In this document: positions 40,984 through 52,292 of the stretch, piece after piece
Position numbering within the stretch: position 1 is the stretch's first letter
Layout: each line of letters opens with the position of its first letter
Origin: BRH-c54 sp965284565
GTDB lineage: Bacteria; Bacteroidota; Bacteroidia; Flavobacteriales_E; Vicingaceae
DNA length: 64,000 nucleotides
NCBI GenBank assembly: GCA_965284565.1
Contig: OZ260100.1
Span: 310,001 to 374,000 of the forward strand
Direction: 5' to 3'
The notes under the pieces: generated by a model
Databases searched by the model: none
What the model saw: the letters and a program-made list of their open reading frames with translations, nothing else
Told to the model about the DNA's origin: nothing
Translations under genes and position numbers: made by a program

Positions 40984-43900
40984 TTATTCTACGTTTTTTA
41001 TTAATTCTAAAGCTTCCTCAACAGGAATAATAGCACTATTTTTAAAGGCAATAACCGAAGGAGATTTAACACCCAGTTCTTTCATTTCCAATTGAGTGTT
41101 TAGTGCGGATTTATAATCAAGTAAATTGCCCACTGTGTAAATGGTTTTTTCTCCATCAACAAAGTTTTCTATATTTCTATCAGAAAGTTTTAATAAAACA
41201 GCTGCATCTTCATTTGTAATTTCATCTGTAAACTCTCCAATTTTCACTTTAAAAACAATGTTTAAACTTTCAGCAACTTGACGTAATTCTTCGTCAGTTT
41301 TTGGCTTTGAAGCTACTACATTTTCATTTGTATTGGTTGTTTCTGTTGTTTCATTTATTTCTGATGATTCTTCATTGGTGTTACTTGTTTCTTCTGCATT
41401 TACTGACTCTTCATTGTTTTCATTTGAAGTAGTTGAGTTACTAGTAGAAGTATTGTCATTACTTGTATTAAATGTACCGTTTTCTGTTAAAGTATTCTCA
41501 TTAGTTGTCTCAGCTATTGTTGAATTATTATTTGTAGAAGTTGAGTTATTACTTCCTAACAATTCATTTGCCTGAGCTACACTAATTTTACTACCATTTT
41601 GGTAAGCAATAATAAATGCATCTGTAATTCCTAAATTAACAGCTCTATTTTTAGCTGTATTAGCATCATTAATATTTTTATAAATTCCTGATGTATATCT
41701 AATTAAACCATTAGCAGTTCTTTCACTATTTAATGGAGTAAGATTATTTAATTGGTCGGCAGTTATTGGATTAGAATAAACACCAACCTGAATAGTATAG
41801 AAAACACCTTCTATATTTCTTACGTCTTTAGAAATACCATCTTTTACTTCTTCTGTAGTTGGTTGGTTACTGTTTGTTGTTTGGTTGTTATTAGATATTG
41901 TTTGATTATTGGTATTATTTACATTAGTAAAAGTAACATTTTCTGTAGTTCCAGTTTCGTTCAACATTGCTCTTGCTTCATTAATGTTAATTCTTTTTCC
42001 ATTGAAAAATGCTACCACAAATGCATCTGGATAACCCATTGTTCTAATTTCATTTTTAGCCATATCCGCCACATTAAATGTTTTGAATAGCCCAGCTGTA
42101 TAACGAGTAATTCCATTTCCAGCATCTTCTGCCATAAGAGGAGCAAACCCTTTGTAATGATCTTGTGGAATTGGATTTCTGAAAGCCCCAATTTGCACTT
42201 TAAATACCAATCCCTCAGGTAATTTAGGATTTTTTGGTATTCTCTTGTTTTCATTATAAGCAGACTCGTTTGGTGATGTGATGGTAAAAATAGATTCTGT
42301 TAACTCTTGAGGAATTTCATCTATATTAGCTACTGATTTTTGGTTATTATTCGCTTGTCGATTGTTGTTTGTTGTCTGCTGGTTGTTATTCGTTGTTGCT
42401 TCTTCAGCAATTACATCTTCCTCTGTGTTATTACTATTATTTTGTTGTTGGTTATTGGTCGTCTGTTGGTTATTAGTACTTGTTAATTCTTCTGCAATTA
42501 TATCTTCCTCAGTATTATTGTTGGTTTGTTGTTGATTGTTAGTAGTTGACGATTCTTCAGCAAGAATAGCTTCCTCAGCTTTATTGTTAGCCTGTTGTTT
42601 TCTTTGATTTTCAGGAAGACTGCTGTTAACTTCATTAGTATAATCGGCTAACATTTCAGAGGAAGTATCATTTGTTTTTTCAAGAGCAACAAAGCCAAGA
42701 GCCGTATTTCCATCTTTATTAGCTACAATATTATTTGCATTTTTATTTTTATCTAACGCTTGCTGCTCTTTATCTGTAGCTTTTTCTCTAAGTTCTTTTG
42801 CTTTTTGTTCATTTTGGGCAATCATTTCTTCCAACTGCTTCATTTGATTAGCCAATTTGTTTTTATCAGCCTCAGTTGCTGCTGCTTGTTGCATAGCTTG
42901 AAGAGCAACACCTAATTGTTTTTGATCGTCAGCTTCTTCTTTAGCTTTATCTGCAGCAACATATTCCACCTGAGCTTCTTTCACCAATCTTCTTGAACTT
43001 TGTTTTAATTCTTTATATTCCTTAAATTCAGGAGTATTGGTAATAGCTAATTTTTCTTCTAGTGTAAGACTTTGAACATAACTTTCTTCCTCAGGTGTTA
43101 AAACTGTAGCCACCAACTCTTTTCTTTGTGTTGCTAATTCTTCTAAATACACTTCCTCTTCCGCTTCCATTTCTTTCACTTCTGCATAAATTACTTCTGC
43201 TTCAGTATTTTTTCTATCCGCTTCCTCTCTTTTTTGTTTTGCTTCTTCAACTAACGCTTGTTTTTCCTTTCTATTTTTAGTATCCTCAGCAGTTTCATCC
43301 AGTTGCTTAGCTTCTTGGTTTAGTGTAATGGCTTCTTTTTCTAATTGAATAGCTTCTTGTTTCCTTTCTTTTGATGGTAGTACAATATTCTTAGGTTCAT
43401 AAACCGTTACTTGTTGTTGAGAGTTATTAGTTAATGACTTTCTGTTATTGGTTGAAAACTGATTATTGTTACTAGTTGTTGTAGTTTCCTCAGCAATTAT
43501 ATCTTCTTCTGTATTATTGTTGGTTGATTGAGTTTCGTTATTTGTTACTTGCTGACTGTTGTTTGCTGTCTCTTCAGCAATTACATCTTCTTCTGTATTA
43601 TTTTGATTATTATTTGTAGCAGCAATAGTAGAAATTGAGCTTATTTGCTCTAACAACCCAATGGCATTTTGTTGTTTTTCTATGGCTTCTTTTTCTAATT
43701 TACTTGCTTCATCTAACAAATCTTTTTTCTGTTTAAAATTGTCAGTAGTAACTGCTTGTTGACGAGCATCTGAAGCTTCATTAAACAAAGTAACCGACTC
43801 ATCATTAAGCATTTCAGCCATAATATAGTTATTGTCTGTTGACTGTCCGCCAATGGATTTTAAAAGTGCGTCTACAGTAGTTTGGTTATCTTTAAATTCT

Positions 43901-46900
43901 GTTGAGTTAGCTCTTTCGTACAAGGTTGCTATTTCAATTTCCTTATCGTTTGCATCAAGAGTAATTTCGGCTGCTTCTGCTAATTTCTCTTGTCTTGCTG
44001 TAGTGTTTTCTGTTTTATACGCTTCATCTTCTGTATCATCTGCCATTATTCTTAGTGCATTTACTTCGGCTGTAAGCTCTTCTAAATTATCAAGAATGTT
44101 TTTAGCATTGGTTGAATTATAATTTATAGATGAATTTTCATTATCAACCTGATTTTGAAGTTTTTCATTTGTAGCAAGAGTTTCATTATCTAAAGGTTCA
44201 TTATTAGCCTCTTTAGCTGCAATAAGCTCTGTTTGGAATGTATTTAATTGAGCTATTTGAGTAGATTTTTGTTGCTCCAAATCTGCAATCCTCTTCTCAA
44301 TATTTACTTTCTCGTTTTCATCATTAATTACAATTAATCGCTCATTTTGGTAAATTATTTCTTCATCTATTGCTTCTATCCAATTCGTAGTTACCGCAAC
44401 TTGTTCTTCACTAATTTCAACTTTATCATCAGAACGTAATTCTAAATTTGCTATTTGATTTTCGTATTCAGTAGCATAATCATTCACACTTCCATCAGTA
44501 TTGATTTTAATATTCTTATATTTAGCAGTATTAACTTTTTGAGTGGTTGAAGATAATTGATTATCGTTAGTGGCTTCATTATTAGCCAATAATTCTTGCC
44601 CAGCAATTTTGTTTTTAACCTCTTCTACATAAGCCAACTCATCTTCTGTTTTAGCCAAAGCGTTAGCCTGTGTTAAAAATAATGCTGTAAATTCTTGCTT
44701 ATCTTGTAAATCGGCTTCTAATTCATCTATATCTTCCTGAATTTCAGGTGATTCATTTGCATCAGCTTCAACTAACTCAATTTTCTTTAAGGTAATTTCT
44801 TGCTCTGTTGCATCTGCCCATTTATTGTAAATCTCAGCTTTCTGTGCAAAAAGTTTAGCTGTTTGTTCATCAGCAGGCAATTGTTCTAATTCTTCTAAAA
44901 ACTGAGCATTGTAATCAATAACATTTCCATCTTTATCTATAATAGAAGTTTCGTATTTTTTAGTAGTTGCTTTTGAAGATGTAGTTGTGTTTAAACTATT
45001 GTTATTATTATCAGCAATTGTATTTGTAGAAGAATTATTATTTGTTTCATTTTGTTGTGCTAGGTTAGTTTGCAAATCAATTTCTTCTTGTTTCTGCTGT
45101 TTTAGTGTTTCTAATTGAGTGATGATTTGTGATAACGTTCCTTTTTCTTCAAGAGAAGTTGAGCTATTTTTCAAGCTGTTTTTAATCTCAATATCTTCCT
45201 CAATAGCTGCTATCCATTGTTCATTAATATCAACTATTGCTGTTGGATTATTACTATTTTCATCAATCTGATTAGCATATTTAGCATTATAATCGATTAG
45301 GTTGCCATTATCATCAATAATGTCATAATCATCTTTCATTGCAGTTAAGTTGCTACTAGTATTAGCACTTGTTATGTTTGTAGATGAACTTGTTGAGGGG
45401 TAATATCCCAATACCCCTTCTTCTTCGAAAAATTTAATATTGCTTTCTGTTGCAAGAATTGTCTCATTAGCAAGTGAGGGAGATTTTGTTGTTTGTTTTT
45501 TTGCTGCATCAATAACATTTGCCAATAAAGCAGCTTCACTTTTAGCTTTGTCCAGCTCTTGTTTCGCAAGTAGTTCTTTTGCTTTAGATTTTCCTAACTG
45601 AAATTCTAAATCTTCTAAATCAATTTTATATGTTGCCAATTGATCTTGTAAAGCTTCTTTATCTTTTGTTTTTTTAGTCGATTCTATTTGAGATTCAATA
45701 TCTGCTATAGATTTTTCCAACTCTAATTTTCTATTGGTGTAGCCTATTACAATATCTCTTTGTTTTTGATATTCGGATTTAGCAGTTTTAAGATTTTCAT
45801 CAGCCAATTTAGTTTCAACTTCAACAGCTGAATTTTCAAAATAAGCAGCAGCCTCAATTTTTTCTATTTCTGCCATTATTAATTCTGCTTCACTTCTGTT
45901 TCCTGAAGTGATTGCTGCCTCTAGCTTTTGTTGATATTCTATTAATTTAGGTTTATCAGAGTTTCTTTCTACTGCTTCATTTTGGGTTACTCTTGCCAAT
46001 TTTAAAGCTAATGAAGCTGTGTTTACATCTTCAGCAACTACATCTTTATTTTTTGTATCCTGATTATATTGTTTTTTGGCTTCGTTAGTTTTTGTAGCAG
46101 CATAGTTAAAATAAAAATCTTTTTCTGCTTCAGAGTCTTCAGTTTTCTGGAGCAAATCTTTTACTTTTTTACTAGCAACTGTTTTAAGTTTATCATCAGA
46201 ATAATCAGCATATTCTGATTCTGAAGTTTCGTTAGCCACTAATGTTGATGAACCATCATTAATAGATTTTAAAGCATCTTCTTCAGAAATATTTACATCT
46301 AGCTTAGCTTGCTGTTTAAGCAAGTTCTGAACAATAATTGGATTAGAAATATCAAATTCATCTTCTTGGTCAAATAGGTTTTTAATTACCAACTTTTCAT
46401 TATCACCTGTTCCTACTAATAATAATTCTTGCTTTAAGAGTTTAAACTCTGTCATTTTTGGAAGCTCAATTATTGCTGAATGTATAGGAGCATCATTGGT
46501 TGTTTCAACAATCAGTTTATATTTTTTCTCATCGGCAGGAAAAGTCAGCAAATATTCTCCACTATTCTCATCTGTATTATAAACACCGTATTTGGTATTA
46601 TCCATAGCATCAACAATAGAAATAGTAGCATTTTTAAGCGATGGATTTTCTTCAGAAACAAATAATCCTTTAATAATTGGATTATGAAGTGGTTCAGGTT
46701 CTACTTTAACTTTATAAACTGTAAGTTCTTTTTGTTTACTTGCTCTCGAAGATGCAAAATATGCCAGTTGGTTATCAATATCACTAATATAAAGTATATC
46801 ATCATCTGGAGTGTTAATTGGGAAATCTAAATTTACTGGTGCTGACCAAGTTTCAGAAGCTTTGTCATAAATAGATTTAAAAATATCATATCCTCCCATA

Positions 46901-47730
46901 CTATTATGTCCTTTAGAAGAAAAATAAAGTGTTTTTCCGTCTGGATGAAGAAAAGCATAGTCTTCATCAAAAGGTGTGTTAATTACATCTCCCAAGCTTA
47001 TTGGGTCAGAAAACTGATTAATTCCAATCTTTTCAATTTTATAGATGTCTTTATTTGAACCTTTATCTCCATAAGAAGAAAACACTACCACATTTAAGTT
47101 AGGATCTGAATATAAAATAGAATATTCATTTTGTTTTTTATCCACTTTCATCTTAAATTCATCTGGTTTTACAATTACTTTTCCTTGCAAGCCTCTCAAG
47201 TCGTAACTTCTGAAAAATTCTGATTCTTTAATCTCTTTTTTACTGATAACACCAATTTTATTGATTTTTTTAAGCAATTGTTGTCCGTTTTTACACATTT
47301 CAATCTGCCTATCTATAGCATACTTTTCATGTTCTTTAGAAGAAGTTTTACCTTTATATTTATTGAAATAAACGATTGCAGAAGCAAATTCATAATTATG
47401 ATGATAGGCTTTTGCTAAATAATAATACGCTAACGGATCTACATTTGGGCGGGAAGCTGCAAAACTTAAATAGTTAATAGCTTTTTCTTTATCTCTGGTG
47501 GCATAAAGATAACAAGCACCATATTTATAATTGTAATTTAAGTCTTTTGGGTAAGTACTAAGTAATTGAGAGTAAAGCGGCAATGCTTCTATAAAATTCT
47601 CTTCTTCAAAGAATTCGTCTGCTGCTTTTTTAAGCTCTTCCTCTGAATTATATTGAGAATACACCACTGTTGAGCTAGCAAAAACCAACAGCAGGACTAA
47701 GTATATTTTTAATAATAATCTATCTAACAT
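40984..47730 (-). CDS. Giant TPR/PD40 protein with low-complexity coiled coil and three SPOR-like domains
   Basis: About 2249 residues from the ATG at 47730, which gives a signal peptide (LLLKIYLVLLLVFASSTVVYS). TPR-like repeats come first (about 25-150), then a PD40/beta-propeller region (LHPDGKTLYFSSKGHNSMGG) and a carboxypeptidase-regulatory-like domain. About 1300 residues of charged coiled coil follow, with N/Q/S-rich linkers repeating TEEDVIAEE or TEEDIIAEE. Three SPOR-like domains end it (VFKVQIGAFRNPIP, YTIQVGVYSNPI, VFKVKIGEFTDEI). SPOR domains bind denuded septal peptidoglycan; PD40-TPR proteins occur in T9SS and OmpA-like complexes. Envelope scaffold is a reasonable inference. A start at 47760 is less likely. 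Confidence 0.8.
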   Translation of the reverse strand: MLDRLLLKIYLVLLLVFASSTVVYSQYNSEEELKKAADEFFEEENFIEALPLYSQLLSTYPKDLNYNYKYGACYLYATRDKEKAINYLSFAASRPNVDPLAYYYLAKAYHHNYEFASAIVYFNKYKGKTSSKEHEKYAIDRQIEMCKNGQQLLKKINKIGVISKKEIKESEFFRSYDLRGLQGKVIVKPDEFKMKVDKKQNEYSILYSDPNLNVVVFSSYGDKGSNKDIYKIEKIGINQFSDPISLGDVINTPFDEDYAFLHPDGKTLYFSSKGHNSMGGYDIFKSIYDKASETWSAPVNLDFPINTPDDDILYISDIDNQLAYFASSRASKQKELTVYKVKVEPEPLHNPIIKGLFVSEENPSLKNATISIVDAMDNTKYGVYNTDENSGEYLLTFPADEKKYKLIVETTNDAPIHSAIIELPKMTEFKLLKQELLLVGTGDNEKLVIKNLFDQEDEFDISNPIIVQNLLKQQAKLDVNISEEDALKSINDGSSTLVANETSESEYADYSDDKLKTVASKKVKDLLQKTEDSEAEKDFYFNYAATKTNEAKKQYNQDTKNKDVVAEDVNTASLALKLARVTQNEAVERNSDKPKLIEYQQKLEAAITSGNRSEAELIMAEIEKIEAAAYFENSAVEVETKLADENLKTAKSEYQKQRDIVIGYTNRKLELEKSIADIESQIESTKKTKDKEALQDQLATYKIDLEDLEFQLGKSKAKELLAKQELDKAKSEAALLANVIDAAKKQTTKSPSLANETILATESNIKFFEEEGVLGYYPSTSSSTNITSANTSSNLTAMKDDYDIIDDNGNLIDYNAKYANQIDENSNNPTAIVDINEQWIAAIEEDIEIKNSLKNSSTSLEEKGTLSQIITQLETLKQQKQEEIDLQTNLAQQNETNNNSSTNTIADNNNNSLNTTTSSKATTKKYETSIIDKDGNVIDYNAQFLEELEQLPADEQTAKLFAQKAEIYNKWADATEQEITLKKIELVEADANESPEIQEDIDELEADLQDKQEFTALFLTQANALAKTEDELAYVEEVKNKIAGQELLANNEATNDNQLSSTTQKVNTAKYKNIKINTDGSVNDYATEYENQIANLELRSDDKVEISEEQVAVTTNWIEAIDEEIIYQNERLIVINDENEKVNIEKRIADLEQQKSTQIAQLNTFQTELIAAKEANNEPLDNETLATNEKLQNQVDNENSSINYNSTNAKNILDNLEELTAEVNALRIMADDTEDEAYKTENTTARQEKLAEAAEITLDANDKEIEIATLYERANSTEFKDNQTTVDALLKSIGGQSTDNNYIMAEMLNDESVTLFNEASDARQQAVTTDNFKQKKDLLDEASKLEKEAIEKQQNAIGLLEQISSISTIAATNNNQNNTEEDVIAEETANNSQQVTNNETQSTNNNTEEDIIAEETTTTSNNNQFSTNNRKSLTNNSQQQVTVYEPKNIVLPSKERKQEAIQLEKEAITLNQEAKQLDETAEDTKNRKEKQALVEEAKQKREEADRKNTEAEVIYAEVKEMEAEEEVYLEELATQRKELVATVLTPEEESYVQSLTLEEKLAITNTPEFKEYKELKQSSRRLVKEAQVEYVAADKAKEEADDQKQLGVALQAMQQAAATEADKNKLANQMKQLEEMIAQNEQKAKELREKATDKEQQALDKNKNANNIVANKDGNTALGFVALEKTNDTSSEMLADYTNEVNSSLPENQRKQQANNKAEEAILAEESSTTNNQQQTNNNTEEDIIAEELTSTNNQQTTNNQQQNNSNNTEEDVIAEEATTNNNQQTTNNNRQANNNQKSVANIDEIPQELTESIFTITSPNESAYNENKRIPKNPKLPEGLVFKVQIGAFRNPIPQDHYKGFAPLMAEDAGNGITRYTAGLFKTFNVADMAKNEIRTMGYPDAFVVAFFNGKRININEARAMLNETGTTENVTFTNVNNTNNQTISNNNQTTNSNQPTTEEVKDGISKDVRNIEGVFYTIQVGVYSNPITADQLNNLTPLNSERTANGLIRYTSGIYKNINDANTAKNRAVNLGITDAFIIAYQNGSKISVAQANELLGSNNSTSTNNNSTIAETTNENTLTENGTFNTSNDNTSTSNSTTSNENNEESVNAEETSNTNEESSEINETTETTNTNENVVASKPKTDEELRQVAESLNIVFKVKIGEFTDEITNEDAAVLLKLSDRNIENFVDGEKTIYTVGNLLDYKSALNTQLEMKELGVKSPSVIAFKNSAIIPVEEALELIKNVE

Positions 47731-47804
47731 TGCAATAACTACAATTTGGCAAATGTACAATTTTATTGCATTGATGCAAAAAACACTTAATATTCCTAAA
47801 ATTA

Positions 47805-50800
47805 TTATTCAAAACTTCTTAAAAAATCTCTTTTTTTCTTCTCTGATGAATACATAAACTGATATGATTGCTGTCCTTTTTCAGTTTTAGCTTTTCTTTT
47901 ATCTGGCTTAGTTTCTTTAATAATAGTGTTAAAGTCATTATCAGAAGAAATTACCTGAAGTATTCCTCTGGTATAATTAAAGAAAAACCAATTATTTTTA
48001 TCCACTTCTAAATAGATAGTAACAATATCACCACTTCTTTTCTTCACAATTTCTATATGTCCATCAACATATTTATTAATTTGGTCTTTATCTAAATTGC
48101 TAATTCCAATTTTACCAAAAGACCTGTAAGCTTTTTCTTGCTGATTCCATTTAAATTTCACCTCATTAAAAACAATAGTTTTTCTCATTGTTTCAGGCAC
48201 TTTTTTATATGCCCCGTATAAGTTCAACTGAGCAATCAACTTATCACCTTCATCTTTTCCAAGCAATTCTTTAATTCCTTTTTCAAATGTTGGCCTATCT
48301 AATTTTACTGGATCTAATGCTGAAGCTTCGGTTAATTTTTTAGTTAAAATCTTCATTGCATTGTCTTCCATAAAAAAGTTGGTTGACATTACTAAGTCAA
48401 ATATAGCTTCATTATCTAACTGATTATGATGAACAACACCTGCTGAGGCAATTTCAAACTGTCCAGTTTCTGCTCCTAAATCAATAGTTCCTTCTCCATA
48501 AATTTTACATGTTTTAGTACTTAAACTCAAGTAATTTCCACCAAAAGACATCTCTTGTAGTTTATCTTTATTAGAAATCCTATATTCTTCATTTTCTTTG
48601 TCAAAATAAAGGAAGCCCTGAGCAGGAATAACTTCTTGATGGCTATACGTTATTTTGCGATTTAAAAATGTTGAATAAATCCCCAAAGAATCTGAGCTCA
48701 ACATTACAGAAGCTAGCAGCTTATTTCCTTCAATATCTTTAGTAGTACTGTCAATTGGTATATATATTGAGGTTGGATCTATTGGTGTTTTAAAGGTAAA
48801 CCAATTTTTACTTAATAAATCACAATCGTGTAAAATTCTAGCTGTTCCGTTAAATGTTAAAAACTGATTATTAGCATACAATTCAACTTTACCATAATAT
48901 TCATACTGTGGACTTAACTTAAAACCATCTTCTTCAGTAATTTCTGCATTTGCAATGGTTTGTCCAGTAGTGTCTACATCAATAGATTTTAAGTAAATTG
49001 TTTGAGATTTTTCTAGTTCATCCATATAATCTATATATCCCGAACCTGCATATTTTTTCTTTCCAAAAACATTAACAGATGCATTATAAATATCGTGATT
49101 TTGAGTGATGTAACTAGCTACAATTCTTGCATTATTAAGCGTTCTCATTTGAGCGTTTTTATCTATAATCAGTTTAGAGCTATCAGGATAAACCATTGCA
49201 TCAGCAATATTCATAAACTTAACACCATCAGCATATATAACTTTTTTTCTGATATCATATTTTGCTTTGGTTGAGAAAAAACTAAGTGAATCTTGCTCTT
49301 CGTGTACAGAAATAAATTGAGCTCCTTCTAAAGCAACTCCTGAAGCATCTTGAGCTTCTTGTTTTCCAGCAGAAAGTTCAATATTATCGTTATCCATGTA
49401 CCATTTAAACTCATCCATAAAACAAATATATTTCATTGGCTCGAAATTAATTACAGATCCTTCTCCGTTAGATTTAAACAACCCATTTCTTTCTTTAAAA
49501 GAAACAAAAGCATTTACATTTTTGGTAGAAAACGCAAGAGCTTCTCCATCTCCGGCAATATCTTTCAGTCTAAAATCAGCTGTATCGGAACTAAAATCTT
49601 CGTATTTAAATTTAATAAGATTTGCTTCCATTTCTGCTTTTTCGAATTCAAAAACTCCATTACCTGATAATCCATCCGGTTCAATAATGGTTTTACCGTG
49701 CATTTTAGATTTCATATCATACATTGCAATAGGCTTATCTATAACTGTATGTGTCATAAAATTTTGAGATGGACTCCAAAACATGGCAATATTCTCTCCA
49801 TCAACTGGTGGAAATTCAATAGCATTTGGATTTTCTTTTACAATAAATCTTTGAGAAATAGCTTTTGTTGAGTCTGGAAAGAAAATAAAATTATCGGAAT
49901 AAGTTGTTGATGCAATATAATCAAGCTCTCCATTACCTCTAAGTCCTTCATGACTTAATTTTATATCATTTTTAAACACACCTTTTCCTGCATACATTGG
50001 CATTCCGTCTGGTGGAGTTTTTTTAATAAATCCAAGTGAGTGGTCAGACTGAAGTGTAAGTGTTTCTTTTATATCTGGAAAAATTCCACTAGATACAAGT
50101 GTTCCCTCAAAACGGAGCGATTCGTTATCAAAATCGGCCAAACTATCAATAGTAAATGGTTTTACATGGAAATAAAAATTATCTTTCCCATAAACTCCAC
50201 CTTGTATAGAACCTCTGTCGTAAAACACATAAGAATCTTTAAAGCTATTAAAAATTGGATATTCGTGAAATGGTTTTATTCCAGATTTATTGGTTGGTTT
50301 ATCTATTAACAAATCTCCATTAATTTGCTGTATTACTGTTTTAACTGGTTTAATAATTGGTTTTCCATATTCATCATTACGTCCTGTCTCTGCATAAATC
50401 CTTAATGAATCAACATTAGGCATGTCAATTTTAAAATCATCATATTTAAAATAAAAATCATGCCCCATAAAATCAAAACGACCTGCTTGTACAACTCCGC
50501 TAAATTTAAAATCTCTATTCTTTTTAAGAGTTATTTCTCTATTTGCTGGATAAATAATAACTTGCTGTGAATCACTTAAGTTTATACTTTTCACACCTCT
50601 CATTTGCACATCGTAATTAAGCAAACTTAATGTTGCATTATTGGAAGCTTTAGTATTTGAGAAAAAACCTATTACATCATAATCAATGTTTCCACCACTG
50701 GCACTTACCCAGTTTTTAAGTTTATCTTTCACTATAAATGTTTTATTATCATAATCGTAAATTATAAAACCTTTATAAGATAGTTCTAACAAAAACACTT

Positions 50801-52274
50801 CTAATTGTTCAGTAGAATATCTCAGGTGGTTAGCTAATTGGCTCAACGTTATAAAATTTGTATCCAGTTTATGTGTTAAAACCCTTAAAGCGTATAAAGG
50901 ATGTTGAGTACCCGTTCCTAAAAAACTCATATATGCATCCATTCTAAAGAAGTCTTGTGAAATAAATACCGCATCAGTTTTCGTTCCTCCAACTAAGTTT
51001 CTAAACTGTACCATTGGAGAATCTACTGCCCATGTAAGGTATTCAAAATCCATATCTATTTTATGATATGAATTTGAATAAGGTGTTTTTTTAATGCCTT
51101 TATTATCTCTAATTAGGTTGAGTTGTCTTTTGTCAAAAAAAAATTTAAAAATTAATCCTGGATGGTAAATTGAGTCCTCCTTAATATACATGGTAAATGA
51201 AGAATTGTCAGAAACTATTCTGTCTGGCTTAATAATAAATGCATTTGAAGACATTTTAACAAATGGCAATTCTTTTCTATAAAAAATCACATGTGCCTGA
51301 TCCTCTCCATTTCCTCTACCTATAACTTCGTTTCCATGTAAAGCAAAACCACCAATATAATCTACACCATCCACAATTTGTTTAATTTGCAACCTTAAAT
51401 TTGCAGATTGAAATCTTGGGTACGTTGCTTTTTCTTCTGTAATATTGGCTAAAACTTTTTCTCTAACATCTCCCTTCATAGGTTCATCAAAATAATAAAG
51501 ATCATAAAAAGTAACATCACTTACTTCATATTGAGGAGATTTTAAACGGATATCATATTTATCATCAATAATTGCGTAAACAGAATCTTGAGGAAACCCT
51601 GCTCTTTCCCAGGTAATTTTACCTCCTTCGCCATACCAAGTCTCTTCTGTTGGATAATATTTCCCGCGAGTATCTAATATAACAGCACTATCCCCTTTGG
51701 AGTAACAAGTTAGGGTTAATGCTTCAAACTCAACAAATGGCAAACTATCAAATCCAAAAATATAATTACTATTATTAGATTTCCACTCATTTGCAGCAGA
51801 GCTATACAAGGCATTTTTTTCAAACAAATCGTTACATGCTTGTAAATAGTCAACAAATTGCTTTCTTGCTGTTGATGCTGATTTTGAAGTTGATTCTCCT
51901 AAAATAAGTTTCTCTAATATTTTTTGCCAACTAAAAAAGCTACTCTCTGTTTGGTATTTACTATTTACAAAGAAAGAAATCGTTTTTATATAATTACTGA
52001 AATCTGGGAAGGCTTTCTTTTTATTATCTAACATTAAGTTAGCAATTCTATATACATCTTTTCTTTGCGCATCAGTAAATTTACCACCACCCCATTGCCA
52101 TGAAAATTCATCCATAATAAATTCACCATCACCATCTCTAGAAGCTCGCAAAAAAGATTCCATTTCATTAAAAAATTCTGTTGAATCTGGAGTAAAACTC
52201 TTTATTTTACTTATCTGAGAATAAGTAGTAAGTGTAAATAATAGCATTAAGAATAAACAAAGTATCTTCTTCAT
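47805..52274 (-). CDS. Very large exported protein of unknown function
   Basis: A 1489-residue protein with a signal peptide (KILCLFLMLLFTLTTYSQ). It is composed of many short beta strands with recurring patterns such as IYADGVKFMNIADAMVYPD, reminiscent of proteins that bind or move outer-membrane components, plus a C-terminal charged tail. A helical N-terminal region (20-180) precedes it. No named domain is recognised. It is between prmA (18 bp upstream) and the giant TPR/SPOR gene. Confidence 0.7.
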   Translation of the reverse strand: MKKILCLFLMLLFTLTTYSQISKIKSFTPDSTEFFNEMESFLRASRDGDGEFIMDEFSWQWGGGKFTDAQRKDVYRIANLMLDNKKKAFPDFSNYIKTISFFVNSKYQTESSFFSWQKILEKLILGESTSKSASTARKQFVDYLQACNDLFEKNALYSSAANEWKSNNSNYIFGFDSLPFVEFEALTLTCYSKGDSAVILDTRGKYYPTEETWYGEGGKITWERAGFPQDSVYAIIDDKYDIRLKSPQYEVSDVTFYDLYYFDEPMKGDVREKVLANITEEKATYPRFQSANLRLQIKQIVDGVDYIGGFALHGNEVIGRGNGEDQAHVIFYRKELPFVKMSSNAFIIKPDRIVSDNSSFTMYIKEDSIYHPGLIFKFFFDKRQLNLIRDNKGIKKTPYSNSYHKIDMDFEYLTWAVDSPMVQFRNLVGGTKTDAVFISQDFFRMDAYMSFLGTGTQHPLYALRVLTHKLDTNFITLSQLANHLRYSTEQLEVFLLELSYKGFIIYDYDNKTFIVKDKLKNWVSASGGNIDYDVIGFFSNTKASNNATLSLLNYDVQMRGVKSINLSDSQQVIIYPANREITLKKNRDFKFSGVVQAGRFDFMGHDFYFKYDDFKIDMPNVDSLRIYAETGRNDEYGKPIIKPVKTVIQQINGDLLIDKPTNKSGIKPFHEYPIFNSFKDSYVFYDRGSIQGGVYGKDNFYFHVKPFTIDSLADFDNESLRFEGTLVSSGIFPDIKETLTLQSDHSLGFIKKTPPDGMPMYAGKGVFKNDIKLSHEGLRGNGELDYIASTTYSDNFIFFPDSTKAISQRFIVKENPNAIEFPPVDGENIAMFWSPSQNFMTHTVIDKPIAMYDMKSKMHGKTIIEPDGLSGNGVFEFEKAEMEANLIKFKYEDFSSDTADFRLKDIAGDGEALAFSTKNVNAFVSFKERNGLFKSNGEGSVINFEPMKYICFMDEFKWYMDNDNIELSAGKQEAQDASGVALEGAQFISVHEEQDSLSFFSTKAKYDIRKKVIYADGVKFMNIADAMVYPDSSKLIIDKNAQMRTLNNARIVASYITQNHDIYNASVNVFGKKKYAGSGYIDYMDELEKSQTIYLKSIDVDTTGQTIANAEITEEDGFKLSPQYEYYGKVELYANNQFLTFNGTARILHDCDLLSKNWFTFKTPIDPTSIYIPIDSTTKDIEGNKLLASVMLSSDSLGIYSTFLNRKITYSHQEVIPAQGFLYFDKENEEYRISNKDKLQEMSFGGNYLSLSTKTCKIYGEGTIDLGAETGQFEIASAGVVHHNQLDNEAIFDLVMSTNFFMEDNAMKILTKKLTEASALDPVKLDRPTFEKGIKELLGKDEGDKLIAQLNLYGAYKKVPETMRKTIVFNEVKFKWNQQEKAYRSFGKIGISNLDKDQINKYVDGHIEIVKKRSGDIVTIYLEVDKNNWFFFNYTRGILQVISSDNDFNTIIKETKPDKRKAKTEKGQQSYQFMYSSEKKKRDFLRSFE

Positions 52275-52292
52275 ATAAGGATAATTATTTTT

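Noticed and set aside
49350..49767. Plus-strand frames within the 1489-residue gene
   Set aside because: Antisense shadows of a long continuous frame with a signal peptide.
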